Origin: Cyanobium sp. Cruz CV13-4-11
Lineage (GTDB): Bacteria; Cyanobacteriota; Cyanobacteriia; PCC-6307; Cyanobiaceae
Assembly: GCF_024346055.1 (NCBI RefSeq)
Contig: NZ_JAGQCH010000001.1
Location: 1-64,000 of the forward strand
Length of the DNA: 64,000 nucleotides
Reading direction: 5' to 3'
The translations under genes were made by a program, and so were the position numbers. The notes under the pieces are model-generated. The model was not told the origin of the DNA. It saw only the letters and a program-made list of their open reading frames with translations, and made no database searches. Positions 23,139 through 32,432 of this stretch are shown piece by piece. The stretch's first letter is position 1; the number at the start of each line of letters is the position of its first letter.

Positions 23139-23384
23139 ATGCTGCTCCCGCCTCTCTTCTGCCCCTTCACGGCCGCCCGGATCGCCGGCCTGCAGGCCAC
23201 GGTGCTGCTGCTGCTCACCCTGCTGATCAAGGCCAGGGTGCAGATCAAGGCGGCCTCGGCCCTGGGCCTGTTCCTGCTGGCCCTTCAGACCTTGGTATTC
23301 CTGGCCGCTGCGGGAGCCCTAGGCCTGGTTGGCATCGGTGGTGCGGCCCTGGTCATGAATCGTCCGCAGTCCTCCGAAGCCTGA
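23139..23384 (+). CDS. Small membrane protein, 81 aa
   Basis: Two hydrophobic helices: LQATVLLLLTLLI and LGLFLLALQTLVFLAAAGAL followed by Gly/Val-rich sequence. Unknown family. It starts 14 bp after the second hli gene and ends 13 bp before the NTF2-like gene, which suggests one transcript and possibly a thylakoid location. Confidence 0.6.
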   Translation: MLLPPLFCPFTAARIAGLQATVLLLLTLLIKARVQIKAASALGLFLLALQTLVFLAAAGALGLVGIGGAALVMNRPQSSEA

Positions 23385-23397
23385 AGCCACCACTGCC

Positions 23398-23841
23398 ATG
23401 ACCGCCACGCTGCAGCCACCGCTGGGAGAAGACGCGCTCAGATCCATGTTCACCAAGCCCTACGGCGCCCCCGGGCCCACCCCGCAGCAGTGGCGGGCGC
23501 TCTACGACGGGGACGTCCACTTCACCGACCCCACCCAGGAACGCCAGGGCCTCGAGGCCTACATCGTGGCCCAGGAGGGTCTGATGCAGCGCTGCGATGA
23601 CGTGTTTCTCGAGCCGGGAGCCGTGGCCCTCAGCGGCGATACGGCCTTCGTCGAATGGACGATGGGCCTGAAGATCAAAGGCATCGAATTCGTTTATCCC
23701 GGCACCACCCGCCTCCGCTTCGGCGCCGACGGCAAGATCGTCGAGCACCGCGACTACTTCGATTTCGTCGGCCCCACCTTCGCCCCGGTGCCATTGGTGG
23801 GAGGTTTTGTGCGCTGGCTCTACGGGCGGTTTGTGTCCTGA
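23398..23841 (+). CDS. NTF2/SnoaL-like domain protein
   Basis: 147 aa. The fold is recognisable from WRALYDGDVHFTDPTQERQG, VFLEPGAVALSGDTAFVEWT and TTRLRFGADGKIVEHRDYFD, the standard helix then curved-sheet order of SnoaL-like proteins. These bind or convert small hydrophobic ligands; cyanobacterial members sit near light-stress genes. It ends the hli cluster. The specific substrate is unknown. Confidence 0.75.
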   Translation: MTATLQPPLGEDALRSMFTKPYGAPGPTPQQWRALYDGDVHFTDPTQERQGLEAYIVAQEGLMQRCDDVFLEPGAVALSGDTAFVEWTMGLKIKGIEFVYPGTTRLRFGADGKIVEHRDYFDFVGPTFAPVPLVGGFVRWLYGRFVS

Positions 23842-23909
23842 GCTCGGCGATGGGCGGCGATCCAGGTGTGGCCAGCGACAGTGGCCCCAGGTCTGCCCGT
23901 TGATCCGCC

Positions 23910-24383
23910 GTGTCCCCCTTCCCGCTGCTGGTGATCGTCCACGCCTTGGCCGCCACGGTGTGGACCGGCGGCCACCTGGTGCTCGATCTGGGCGTGCTGC
24001 CGAGGGCCCTGCGGGAGCAGAGCGCTGAACCCATCCGTGACTTCGAGGCGGTCTTCGAGCCCCTTGGCCTCACGGCCCTTGCCCTGCAGGTGATCACCGG
24101 CCTCTGGATGGGTTCGATCCTGCTGCCTGGCTTCCATGGGCTGTTCGATCCAGCGAATCCGATCGGTGTGCTTTTGGGCACCAAGCTGCTGTTGCTTGTC
24201 GCCACCGCCGCCTTGGCCCTGCACGCCCGGCTGCGGCTGATCCCCAACCTCACGGACGCCAACCTCAGTGGCCTGGCCTGGCACATCCGTGGCATCACCG
24301 CCGTGGCGATCGCCTTCGTGGTGGTGGGTGCCCTGATCCGTCTGGGTGGCGTGCCGGGCCTCGGTACCGGTCCAGGCGGCTGA
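23910..24383 (+). CDS. CopD-like integral membrane protein
   Basis: 157 aa from GTG 23910 with four predicted helices: LLVIVHALAATVWTGGHLVL, LGLTALALQVITGLWMGSIL, GVLLGTKLLLLVATAALALH and [20 protein letters not shown]. The conserved His residues in the first and last helices (VHALAATVWTGGHL, AWHIRG) are as in CopD-domain proteins, where they bind heme or metal. Its 3' end overlaps the convergent corA-like gene by 89 bp, so the two transcripts are antisense to each other there. Confidence 0.72.
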   Translation: MSPFPLLVIVHALAATVWTGGHLVLDLGVLPRALREQSAEPIRDFEAVFEPLGLTALALQVITGLWMGSILLPGFHGLFDPANPIGVLLGTKLLLLVATAALALHARLRLIPNLTDANLSGLAWHIRGITAVAIAFVVVGALIRLGGVPGLGTGPGG

Positions 24384-25419
24384 GAAAGACATAACTGGCA
24401 AAGCCGATCACCACCATGGCGAGCATGAAGGCCGGATAGGAGACACGCCAGTTGTCTGGGCCGGTGATCATCGTCCACTCGGACATGCCGCCGATGCCCG
24501 CCAGCAGGGTCAGCGGCATGAAGATTGTCGTGATCAGGGTCAAACGCCGGACCGTGGCATTGGTGTCGTTGGCGGCTTTGGCCATCTGGTTGTTGAGCAT
24601 CGACAGATACATCTCCATCAGGCTGGTGACGATATCCCGATAGGACTCCGTGACCTCGTAGAAACGCACCAGATGGTCATAGATGTCACGATAGTGGTAG
24701 ATCGCCTTCTCTGAAATCAGAGGAAAATCGCCTCGACAGATTTTGCTGAGGATCTCACGCTCATGAAACAGGCTCTTGCGCAACCGCAACAGGTAGCGCC
24801 GGAACCTGATCAGTTCGCCGGGCTTGAAACTGGCCGGATCGGCAATCAGGGCTTCCTCCAGGTCATCCAGCTCATCCTCGAGGGCCTCAATGGCCACAAA
24901 CTTCTGATCGACGATGTGGTCGAGGATCAGTTGCATGAGATGGGAGGGGCCCTGGCGGACCTCGTCGATGCCCCGTTCGACAAGACGTTGAACCCCGTCG
25001 AGGTAGGAGCGATGTCTGGAATCCAGATGACTGATGCTGATCAGAAATCGCTTTCCGAGGAACAGGTTGATTTCACCCACCTCCAGGACGCCGTGATCGT
25101 ACTGAAATGTGTTGAATAGGATGAAGGTGTTGTCTGGAAAATCGTCCACCTTGGGGATCTGGTTGTCATCGAAGCAATCCTCGATGGCCAACGAGTGCAG
25201 GCCAAGCAGGCCGACAAGGCCTGCCAGATCTTCCCTGGTGGCCTCGCGGTACTGCAGCCAGGCAAAACCTTCCGCCTCGGCCGCCGTCACGGCCTCCACT
25301 GCCGTGGCCACGCGCTTCGCAGGGCCATCGCGGCCGATGACATGGAAGCTGGCGACAGACACGCGCTCTTGAGCTGATGGCCGTGGCCAGCGTAGGCAGG
25401 GCTGAAGCGGCGTTCCCAA
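24295..25419 (-). CDS. corA: CorA-like divalent-cation channel with GMS in place of GMN
   Basis: 374 aa as drawn; GTG 25362 ([12 protein letters not shown]) is a likelier start. The CorA layout is clear: a cytoplasmic alpha/beta domain, a long helix with [14 protein letters not shown], and two C-terminal helices ([19 protein letters not shown] and [19 protein letters not shown]). The selectivity signature, normally YGMNF, reads [11 protein letters not shown]. The Asn-to-Ser change is at the residue that forms the ion filter, so selectivity may differ from standard Mg/Co uptake. The C-terminus carries an extra basic tail read from the overlap with the CopD gene. Confidence 0.85.
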   Translation of the reverse strand: MGTPLQPCLRWPRPSAQERVSVASFHVIGRDGPAKRVATAVEAVTAAEAEGFAWLQYREATREDLAGLVGLLGLHSLAIEDCFDDNQIPKVDDFPDNTFILFNTFQYDHGVLEVGEINLFLGKRFLISISHLDSRHRSYLDGVQRLVERGIDEVRQGPSHLMQLILDHIVDQKFVAIEALEDELDDLEEALIADPASFKPGELIRFRRYLLRLRKSLFHEREILSKICRGDFPLISEKAIYHYRDIYDHLVRFYEVTESYRDIVTSLMEMYLSMLNNQMAKAANDTNATVRRLTLITTIFMPLTLLAGIGGMSEWTMITGPDNWRVSYPAFMLAMVVIGFASYVFLSRLDRYRGPARHPDGSGHPPPRRRSPRR

Positions 25420-25518
25420 GCCAAGGTGGCCTGCAGGCCATCTTGGCCCTCAATCGTCAAATCGTCTCACGGCAAAGCCATTGGTTTTGTCAGGTTGGAT
25501 GTTCTGCTTCGTGACCGG

Positions 25519-25713
25519 ATGCCCCACCACGTCGATCGCCCCACCAAGACCTGTCCGGTCTGCGGACGACCGTTCCAGTGGCGCAGGAAATGGAAGCAGG
25601 TCTGGGAGGAGGTGCGCTACTGCTCCGAACGCTGCCGGCGCAACCGCAACCGGGCGCGCCCGGATTCCTCCGAGGCCCCTCAGATCTCGAACGCCGCCAC
25701 CAGCGCCGCATGA
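25519..25713 (+). CDS. DUF2256 zinc-ribbon-like protein
   Basis: 64 aa from ATG 25519. [20 protein letters not shown] followed by [14 protein letters not shown] gives two CxxC/CxxxC pairs around a Trp-rich centre, the whole DUF2256 domain. A small zinc-binding protein of unknown role. The upstream extension to 25426 does not look coding. Divergent from corA. Confidence 0.85.
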   Translation: MPHHVDRPTKTCPVCGRPFQWRRKWKQVWEEVRYCSERCRRNRNRARPDSSEAPQISNAATSAA

Positions 25714-25841
25714 GGTGGATGGCTTTTATTGGACAGACTGGCCCGACGACGTACTAACTGAGGCTCCCTCTCGACTGGTTGTTGATTGTCAGGGAGGCGG
25801 TGGCCATGGTTTAGCTCGATAGCCGTTCCCAGCGCTAGGTG

Positions 25842-26342
25842 TCACCGGATCGACGTCAGCCAGCGGGCGCTGCGGCGCAGTCCTTCGTCGCAGTCGCCCT
25901 GCATCAGCAGGCCCGCCCCGCCCCACAGCAGCCGCGGGGCCAGATCCAGCGGGCCGCCGCCCAGCTCCCGCAGCGGCCTGAAGCCGAGCCGCCGGAAGTA
26001 ACGCACCAGCCGCCGGTGCTGGCGCTCCCCATCGCGAATCGCCAGCAACCGGGCCGAGCGGCAGGGCGTCTCCTCCAGGGCCCAGGCGAAGGTGGCGGCC
26101 CAGATCAGAGGTCCCACGGCTTCGGTGCGCTCCCCCTGCACCCGCATCGTGTCGAGCCGCAGGCCATCGGCCAAAGGCAGGCACCAGCCCTTGAGCTCCC
26201 CCAGCAGCAGCGGCGGCTGCTCCGCCCGGGGCCGGGCCAGAACCACCCGCAGCCCCCGCACCCCTGCCACCCCCTTCACCTGCAGCCGCAGCAGCAGTCC
26301 ATGGTCCCTGGCCCGCTCCTCCAGCGCAGCCAGGCTCAGCAT
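25842..26342 (-). CDS. GNAT-like hypothetical protein
   Basis: 166 aa from ATG 26342. The order of blocks, LLIAIRD-like CRSARLLAIRDGERQHRRLV followed by RYFRRLGFRPLRELG, resembles the end of an acetyltransferase fold, but no canonical Q/RxxGxG/A motif is seen. Conserved-looking across cyanobacteria from composition only. Its start overlaps the end of the GST-DUF952 gene by 7 bp, so they are co-transcribed. Confidence 0.6.
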   Translation of the reverse strand: MLSLAALEERARDHGLLLRLQVKGVAGVRGLRVVLARPRAEQPPLLLGELKGWCLPLADGLRLDTMRVQGERTEAVGPLIWAATFAWALEETPCRSARLLAIRDGERQHRRLVRYFRRLGFRPLRELGGGPLDLAPRLLWGGAGLLMQGDCDEGLRRSARWLTSIR

Positions 26343-27370
26343 CGCTGGCCGGTTGCGGGCTCCGGCGCCGGGAAAGAGTCGGCCGCGAGCACCGCCTCCA
26401 GGGGCAACGGGCCGTGGATGTGGGGAAAGCACTCGCCCGTGTCCGGAGCCGGCTCCCACAACACCGGCGCCGTCAGGCGATCGGGGGCGATGGTCAGCAG
26501 CAGCACCTCCCCCGCATCGGCGTAAAAGCGCCCATAGGTGGCCTCCACCTGATCGGCCCCACTGGCATGGATGAAGCCCACCTCCTGCAATGACTGCCCG
26601 CGGGTCGAGCGTTCGTAGACCCCTGCGGCCTGGGCCTGGCGCCATTCATCGGCCAGGGCCAGGTGGTAGATCCAACTGTCTGAGCGCCAGGGCCGCCGCG
26701 GCGCCCAGGCCCCGGCCATCACCGTCGCCAGTTCGGGCCCCTCCAGGAACTGCTGCAGCCAGCGTTGCAGCGGCACCAGATCGCTCTGGCGATCGAAGCC
26801 CTCCGCCTCCGCCAGCCGGAACTGGCGCACGAAGGGCAGCAGGGCCATGTCGGCCAGGGAGGGCCGCCCCCCCACCAGCCAGCCGCTGCTCCCCAGGGTG
26901 GCGCTCCAGCCCCTCAGGATCTCCAGGGCCGCGCCGCGATGCTGCTCCCGGTCGCCCTCGGGGTGGCGGTGGGCGTACTTGAAGCGATCCAGATGATGCT
27001 TGAACGCCCCATCGTTCTGCTCGATTAGCGCGGCGATCCTGGCCCGCTCCCCGGCGGCGGCGTCGCTGGCGCCGCTGCGCCGCAGGTCGTCCGGATCGTG
27101 CCGCGCCAGGGCCCAGGCCATCACCGCCAGGCTGTCGGGGAGCACCCGCTCGGCCCCCACAGCACCACCAGCGTCCGGTGGCAGCACCAGCACCGGCACG
27201 GTGCCAGCGGCGGAAGCCTCGAGCAGTTCGGGGGGCTTGCGGCCCAGGTGCACCTCCCGCAGCTCCAGATCCAGCCCCGGTGTCAGGCCCGCCGCCGCCA
27301 GGGCCAGCCGCGCCCGGATCGCGTAGGGGCAGCGGCGAAAGCTGTAGAGGATCGGCAGGGCGGCCGCCAT
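26336..27370 (-). CDS. Glutathione S-transferase fused to a DUF952 domain
   Basis: 344 aa. Residues 1-80 are a GST N-terminal thioredoxin-like domain (LYSFRRCPYAIRARLALAAA with CPYA). Residues about 100-215 are the helical GST C-terminal domain (WLVGGRPSLADMALLPFVRQ). Residues about 232-335 are DUF952 (YHLALADEWRQAQAAGVYER, GFIHASGADQVEATYGRFYA, LLLTIAPDRLTAPVLWEPAP, CFPHIHGPLPLEAV). DUF952 has an ADP-ribosyltransferase-like fold in structural studies. The fusion suggests a thiol-dependent step feeding or regulating the second domain; its reaction is unknown. It precedes the GNAT-like gene. Confidence 0.82.
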   Translation of the reverse strand: MAAALPILYSFRRCPYAIRARLALAAAGLTPGLDLELREVHLGRKPPELLEASAAGTVPVLVLPPDAGGAVGAERVLPDSLAVMAWALARHDPDDLRRSGASDAAAGERARIAALIEQNDGAFKHHLDRFKYAHRHPEGDREQHRGAALEILRGWSATLGSSGWLVGGRPSLADMALLPFVRQFRLAEAEGFDRQSDLVPLQRWLQQFLEGPELATVMAGAWAPRRPWRSDSWIYHLALADEWRQAQAAGVYERSTRGQSLQEVGFIHASGADQVEATYGRFYADAGEVLLLTIAPDRLTAPVLWEPAPDTGECFPHIHGPLPLEAVLAADSFPAPEPATGQRC

Positions 27371-27374
27371 CCGA

Positions 27375-28313
27375 TCAAGCGCCGCCGGGGGGCATGGCCC
27401 GGCCGATGTGGGGCTCGCCGCTGGCCTCGGCCCGCCCCATCTGGCGCTGGCGCTCGGCGAAACGCTCCCGGTCGGCCGGGGTGAACCGATCGATGCAGTG
27501 GCGGCAGCTCACCCCGGCCACGTAGCTCTCCAGCTCCAGGTCGGCCGGGGCCAGGGGCAGGCCGCAGGCGTGGCACACGTGGTAGCTCCCCGGCTGCAGC
27601 TGGTGGTTGAGGGCCACCCGCTGATCGAAGACGTAGCACTCCCCCCGCCAGCGGCTCTCGACTTCCGGCACCTGCTCGAGGTAGCTGAGGATGCCGCCCT
27701 GCAGCTGCAGGACGTCCTCGAACCCCTGGGACAGCAGGTAGGCGGTGGCTTTCTCGCAGCGGATGCCGCCGGTGCAGAACAGGGCCAGCCGCCGCGGGCG
27801 CTGTTGCGCCACCAGCGGCCGCAGTCGCTGCTCCACCCAGGCGGGAAAATCGCTGAAGGTCTCGGTGCCGGGGTCGATGGCGCCCTCGAAGCTGCCCAGG
27901 GCCACTTCGTAGCGGTTGCGGGTGTCGATGGTCAGGGTGCCGGGATCGCCCAGCACGGCGTTCCAGTGCTCGGGCGGCACCGGCACCCCCGTGCCCAGGG
28001 CCGGCTGGGCGTAGGGCTCGGCCATCGTCACGATCTCCGCCTTGAGGCGCACCTTGAAGCGGTGAAACACTCGCCCCTCGGCCTCACTGCGCTTCACCGC
28101 AAGGTTCGCCAGGCGTGGGTCGGCCTGCAGCAGCTCCAGCAGGGCGGCCACACTGGCGGCCGAACCGGCGACCGTGCCGTTGATGCCCTCGGTGGCCAGC
28201 AGGATGGTGCCCAGCAGGCCGGCCTCGCTCCCCAGCGCCAGCAGCCTGGCTTGCCAGTCGGGCAATTCCTCGCTGGCCAGGGGGACGAACCTGTAGAAGG
28301 CGGCGACCTGCAC
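27375..28313 (-). CDS. trhO: tRNA uridine(34) hydroxylase, rhodanese family
   Basis: 312 aa from GTG 28313. An N-terminal acylphosphatase-like domain (LLATEGINGTVAGSAASVAA) precedes a rhodanese domain with LTIDTRNRYEVALGSFEGAI and the active loop LALFCTGGIRCEKATAYLLS holding the catalytic Cys. The C-terminal tail has CHACGLPL and SCRHC pairs. TrhO adds the hydroxyl of 5-hydroxyuridine at tRNA position 34. A longer frame reaches back to 29342 but that part is antisense to bioB. Two bases separate it from bioB. Confidence 0.88.
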   Translation of the reverse strand: MQVAAFYRFVPLASEELPDWQARLLALGSEAGLLGTILLATEGINGTVAGSAASVAALLELLQADPRLANLAVKRSEAEGRVFHRFKVRLKAEIVTMAEPYAQPALGTGVPVPPEHWNAVLGDPGTLTIDTRNRYEVALGSFEGAIDPGTETFSDFPAWVEQRLRPLVAQQRPRRLALFCTGGIRCEKATAYLLSQGFEDVLQLQGGILSYLEQVPEVESRWRGECYVFDQRVALNHQLQPGSYHVCHACGLPLAPADLELESYVAGVSCRHCIDRFTPADRERFAERQRQMGRAEASGEPHIGRAMPPGGA

Positions 28314-28315
28314 CC

Positions 28316-29296
28316 TCAGCGGCCGGCACCGACCGCGAGCGGCTGGCCCTCCAGCTGCAGCCGCACCCCGGCGGCCCGCAGCAGCTCCTGGTCGCTGCTC
28401 ACCGCCGGGTTGGAGGTGGTGAGCAGGGTGTCGCCATAGAAGATCGAATCGGCGCCCGCCAGCAGGCAGAGGATCTGGGCCTCCCGGCCCAGCTGCTCGC
28501 GCCCGGCGCTGAGCCGCACCCGGCTGTGGGGCATGAGGATGCGGGCGGTGGCCACCATCCGCACCAGCTCCAGGGGGTCGACCGCGGGCCGCTCCTCCAG
28601 CGGGGTGCCCTCCACCGCCACCAGGGCGTTGATCGGCACACTCTCGGGGTGGGGATCCAGGCAGGCCAGCACCTGCAGCAGCCCGGCCCGGTCGTCCGGC
28701 GTCTCGCCCAGCCCGATGATGCCGCCGCAGCAGAGATCGATGCCGGCGCTGCGCACCCGCTGCAGCGTGTCGAGCCGCTCCTGGTAGGTGCGGGTGGAGA
28801 TGATCCGGTCGTAGTGCTCGGGGCTGGTGTCGAGGTTGTGGTTGTAGGCGGTGAGTCCCGCCTCCGCCAGCCGGGACGCCTGGTCGCCTGTGAGCATGCC
28901 GGCGGTGACGCAGGCCTCCAGGCCCAGCTCCCGCACCCCCCGCACCATGGCGAGCATGGCCTCGAACGGCGCCCCATCGCGGATCTCCCGCCAGGCCCAG
29001 CCCATGCAGAAGCGGTGGGCACCGGCGTCCCGGGCCTGGCGGGCGCGCTCCAGCACCGGGGCCACCGCCAGCTGCGGCCCGCCGCCCACGTCGCTGGGGT
29101 GGTGCATCGACTGGGGGCAGTAGGCGCAGTCCTCCTCGCAACCTCCCGTCTTGACACTCAGCAGCGAGGCCAACTGCACGTGGTAGCCGGGGTTGGCGCT
29201 GCGGTGGACCCCCTGTGCCTGCCAGAGCAGATCCATCAGGGGAAGCTCGAGCAGGGCCTGGATCTCCTGGCGGGACCAGTCGTGGCGCAGGGTCAT
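28316..29296 (-). CDS. bioB: Biotin synthase
   Basis: 326 aa from ATG 29296. Radical-SAM cluster motif [14 protein letters not shown] (CxxxCxxC), then [38 protein letters not shown] and [13 protein letters not shown], the standard BioB sequence. BioB inserts sulfur into dethiobiotin as the last biotin step. Length is normal. The start overlaps uppS by 4 bp and the stop precedes trhO by 2 bp, so it sits inside a tight operon. Confidence 0.96.
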   Translation of the reverse strand: MTLRHDWSRQEIQALLELPLMDLLWQAQGVHRSANPGYHVQLASLLSVKTGGCEEDCAYCPQSMHHPSDVGGGPQLAVAPVLERARQARDAGAHRFCMGWAWREIRDGAPFEAMLAMVRGVRELGLEACVTAGMLTGDQASRLAEAGLTAYNHNLDTSPEHYDRIISTRTYQERLDTLQRVRSAGIDLCCGGIIGLGETPDDRAGLLQVLACLDPHPESVPINALVAVEGTPLEERPAVDPLELVRMVATARILMPHSRVRLSAGREQLGREAQILCLLAGADSIFYGDTLLTTSNPAVSSDQELLRAAGVRLQLEGQPLAVGAGR

Positions 29297-30093
29297 GGGG
29301 CGTTCTCCACACCGTTCTGGACGCCACTCTGGACGCCACCAAAGCGGCGCTGGCGACCCTGATAATCGAGCAGCGCCGCCAGCAGGGCCCCGGTGTCGAA
29401 GTCGGGCCAGAGCACCTCGGTGATGTGCAGCTCGGCGTAGGCCAGCTGCCATAGCAGGAAATTGCTGATCCGCTGCTCGCCGCTGGTGCGGATCAGCAGG
29501 TCGGGGTCGGCATCGCCGGCGGTGAACAGCTCGGCGGCGAACAGGTCCTCGTTGATGCTGGCCGGATCCAGGTCGCCACGGGCCGCCCGCTCGGCCAGGC
29601 GCCGGGCCGCCCGCACCAGCTCGCTGCGGCCGCCGTAGTTGGTGCAGACGTTGAAGTGGATGCCGGTGTTGGCGGCGGTGCGCTCGGTGGCATCGGTGAT
29701 CAGCTCCTTGAGGCCCTCCGGCAGGGGCTCCAGATCGCCGAGGAAGCGGATGCGCACCTGCTGGCGTTCGAGCGCTTCCAGCTCCCGGGCGAGCACCCGT
29801 TCGAACAGGGCCATCAGGAAGGCCACCTCCTCGCCGGGTCGGGTCCAGTTCTCGGTGGAGAAGGCGTAGGCCGTGAGGGCGCTGATGCCCCAGTCGCTGC
29901 AGTGGCGCAGGGTGCGCTTGAGGGTCTCCACCCCGGCCCGGTGACCCATGGCCCTGGGCAGACCACGCTGCCGTGCCCAACGGCCGTTGCCGTCCATGAT
30001 GACCGCCACATGACGGGGCAGCCGAGCCGGATCCAGCTGGGCGGGCAGCTGGTCGTGATCGGACGATGGAGTGGTCGCCAGGGCGCGACTCAT
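29293..30093 (-). CDS. uppS: Isoprenyl transferase (undecaprenyl diphosphate synthase family)
   Basis: 266 aa. [20 protein letters not shown] holds the catalytic Asp, followed by [53 protein letters not shown] and [14 protein letters not shown]. It makes the C55 lipid carrier for cell-wall synthesis. Overlaps cdaA upstream and bioB downstream by 4 bp each. The last 20 residues (Gly/Val/Gln/Asn-rich) look like a low-complexity extension. Confidence 0.95.
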   Translation of the reverse strand: MSRALATTPSSDHDQLPAQLDPARLPRHVAVIMDGNGRWARQRGLPRAMGHRAGVETLKRTLRHCSDWGISALTAYAFSTENWTRPGEEVAFLMALFERVLARELEALERQQVRIRFLGDLEPLPEGLKELITDATERTAANTGIHFNVCTNYGGRSELVRAARRLAERAARGDLDPASINEDLFAAELFTAGDADPDLLIRTSGEQRISNFLLWQLAYAELHITEVLWPDFDTGALLAALLDYQGRQRRFGGVQSGVQNGVENAP

Positions 30094-30905
30094 CCGCGAT
30101 GTTCCGGCGGGTCCGCAGCCACGCTACGCCCCGTGGGCGCTGAGGCCAGGGCCTCGGTGAGCAGGTCGTGGAGCCGGCTACTGGTGATCGGCCGCTCCAG
30201 TCGCCCCTGGGAGGCCAGCGACAGGGTGCCCGTTTCCTCGGAGACGACGATGCAGAAACAGCCGTCGTGGCGCTCGGTCAGCCCCATGGCGGCCAGGTGG
30301 CGGGTGCCATAACGGTTCAGCCCTTGGCGGGAGAGGGGCAGAATCACGCCGGCCGCCACGATGCGGTTCTTCTGAACCAGCACGGCGCCGTCGTGCAGGG
30401 GCGTGTCCACGGCGAAGAGGTTCAGCATCAGCTCGACCGAGAGATGGGCGTCGATGCGGATGCCGGGGTTGAGGAAGTCCTCGGGGCGCAGGTCGCTGCC
30501 CAGATCGAGCACGATCAGGGCCCCGCAGCGGGCCTGGGAGAGGCGGCCGGCGGCTTCCGTGATCATGCTCACCGACCCCGAGGCCAGCTGGTCACGGCTG
30601 CGATCGGCAAACAGCACTCCGAGGCGCCCGGTGCCCAGCAGTTCCATCAGCCGCCGCAGTTCTCCCTGCCACAGGATGGCCAGGGCGAGGCTGCAGGCCA
30701 GCACCAGGGCGTCCACCAGACTGCTGGTGAGCGGCAGGTTGGCGTAGCGCTGCACGAACCAGGCGAGCGCCACCAGAAACAGATAGCCCCGCAACAGCCA
30801 GAGGGTGCGCTCTTCGGTGACCCGCCCGAGCAGAAGCAGCCCGAGAAGGGAGGCGAACAGAAGATCCAGCAGCAGGCGGAAATCGATGAGCCGCAGCCAG
30901 ATCAC
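30090..30905 (-). CDS. cdaA: Diadenylate cyclase CdaA
   Basis: 271 aa. Three membrane segments at the start ([18 protein letters not shown], then [13 protein letters not shown] and [17 protein letters not shown]) precede a DAC domain with [20 protein letters not shown] (DGA motif) and [19 protein letters not shown]. The second motif is usually RHR; here it is RHL. It makes c-di-AMP from two ATP at the membrane. C-di-AMP controls potassium and osmotic balance and the day-night response in cyanobacteria. Overlaps uppS by 4 bp, downstream of lysA. Confidence 0.93.
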   Translation of the reverse strand: MIWLRLIDFRLLLDLLFASLLGLLLLGRVTEERTLWLLRGYLFLVALAWFVQRYANLPLTSSLVDALVLACSLALAILWQGELRRLMELLGTGRLGVLFADRSRDQLASGSVSMITEAAGRLSQARCGALIVLDLGSDLRPEDFLNPGIRIDAHLSVELMLNLFAVDTPLHDGAVLVQKNRIVAAGVILPLSRQGLNRYGTRHLAAMGLTERHDGCFCIVVSEETGTLSLASQGRLERPITSSRLHDLLTEALASAPTGRSVAADPPEHRG

Positions 30906-30953
30906 AACACTGAAGAGGGACAGGCCGGTTCAACACAGGGCCGCCTGACGGTT

Positions 30954-32369
30954 TCAGGATACCGGCAGGAATCGGTGGGGCAGAACGTCGTAGCGCAGTA
31001 GGTCTTCCGGCTGCTCCCGCCGCTGCACCACCTCGGCCACGCCGTCGTGGACCAGCACCGCCGCCGGCCTCGGGATGCGGTTGTAGTTGGACCCCATCGC
31101 CGCGTTGTAGGCGCCGGTGGCGAACACGGCGAGCACGTCGCCAGGGGTGGTGGCCGGGAGACGGACATCGTGCAGGAGCACGTCGCCGGACTCGCAGTGC
31201 TTGCCGGCCACGGTCACCCGGTCGGTGCCCTCGGCCAGGGGGCGGTCGGCCAGCACGGCGGTGTATAGGGATTGGTAGGTGATCGGGCGGGGGTTGTCGC
31301 TCATGCCGCCATCCACCGACAGGTAGGTGCGCAGGCCCGGAATCTGCTTGCGGCTGCCCACCGTGTAGAGGGTCAGGCCGGCCGTGGCCACCAGTGAGCG
31401 GCCGGGTTCGCAGAGCAGCCGCGGCAGCACCAGCTGGCGCTGGCTGCAGGCCTCGGCCACAGCCTCCGCCACCACCCGCACCCACTCCTGGATGCTCGGG
31501 GGATCATCGGAGCCCACATAGCGGATGCCGAGGCCGCCGCCGACGTTGAGATCGCCGCAGGGATGGCCCAGGGAACGGGCCAGAAGCAGGGCCTCCGCCA
31601 TCACCCCGGCCAGGTCGCGGTGGGGTTCCAGTTCGAAGATCTGGGAGCCGATGTGGGCGTGCAGCCCATCCACCCGGGCCCAGGGGCAGCCGGCCAGGTG
31701 GCGCAGCACCGACTCCAGCTGGTCGGGGTCGAAGCCGAACTTGCTGTCGAGGTGGCCGGTGCGGATGTACTCGTGCGTATGGCATTCGATGCCCGGTGTG
31801 AACCGCACCAGCAGCCGCACCGGCTCGGCCCGCCCGGCCGTCAGGCTGGAGAGCAGGTCGATGTCGTTCCAGTTGTCGAGCACCACGGTGACGCCGCGGT
31901 CGATGGCGAGCTGGAGCTCCTCGGCCGACTTGTTGTTGCCGTGGAAGACGATCCGCTCGGCCGGCATGCCGCCCTGCAGGGCCGTGAGCAGCTCGCCAGC
32001 CGAGACGGCATCGAGGCCCAGCCCCTCGGAGGCCACCAGCGCCGTGATCGCCAGGGAGCTGTTGGCCTTGGAGGCATAGAGGGCCAGGGCGTCGCCCGGG
32101 TAGTGGGCGGCCAGCGCTTGCCGGTAGGCCCGGCAGGTGGCCCGCAGGGTCTCTTCGTCGAGCACATACAGCGGGGTGCCGTAGGTCTGGGCCAGTTCGC
32201 CCAAGGCCACCCCTCCCACCTCCAGCCGGCCGAGGTCATCAAGCCGGGCAGTGAGCGGGGCCAGGTTGCGGTTGGGGCTGTCGCGATCGAATCCCTGCTC
32301 GAACGGCGCCGCTGCTTCCCCGGCGGCTGGGACGACCGCATCGGTCGCCGGAGATGCGCTGGTCAGCAT
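30954..32369 (-). CDS. lysA: Diaminopimelate decarboxylase
   Basis: 471 aa from ATG 32369; a TTG at 32396 would add nine residues. LALYASKANSSLAITALVAS carries the PLP Lys, GLDAVSAGELLTALQGGMPA and IVFHGNNKSAEELQLAIDRG follow, and DVLLHDVRLP after HCESGD marks the active-site Cys region. It converts meso-diaminopimelate to lysine. First gene of the leftward run lysA-cdaA-uppS-bioB-trhO; 48 bp separate it from cdaA. Divergent from rimI. Confidence 0.95.
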   Translation of the reverse strand: MLTSASPATDAVVPAAGEAAAPFEQGFDRDSPNRNLAPLTARLDDLGRLEVGGVALGELAQTYGTPLYVLDEETLRATCRAYRQALAAHYPGDALALYASKANSSLAITALVASEGLGLDAVSAGELLTALQGGMPAERIVFHGNNKSAEELQLAIDRGVTVVLDNWNDIDLLSSLTAGRAEPVRLLVRFTPGIECHTHEYIRTGHLDSKFGFDPDQLESVLRHLAGCPWARVDGLHAHIGSQIFELEPHRDLAGVMAEALLLARSLGHPCGDLNVGGGLGIRYVGSDDPPSIQEWVRVVAEAVAEACSQRQLVLPRLLCEPGRSLVATAGLTLYTVGSRKQIPGLRTYLSVDGGMSDNPRPITYQSLYTAVLADRPLAEGTDRVTVAGKHCESGDVLLHDVRLPATTPGDVLAVFATGAYNAAMGSNYNRIPRPAAVLVHDGVAEVVQRREQPEDLLRYDVLPHRFLPVS

Positions 32370-32432
32370 GACGGCCTGTTCTGGAATAGAGATCAAGATG
32401 GTTGATCGTAAGGATCCCTGCGCCCGCCGGCT

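Noticed and set aside
28316-29342. Apparent long fusion protein ending in TrhO
   Set aside because: The extra N-terminal part is bioB read in another frame. The trhO start at 28313 lies just after the bioB stop.
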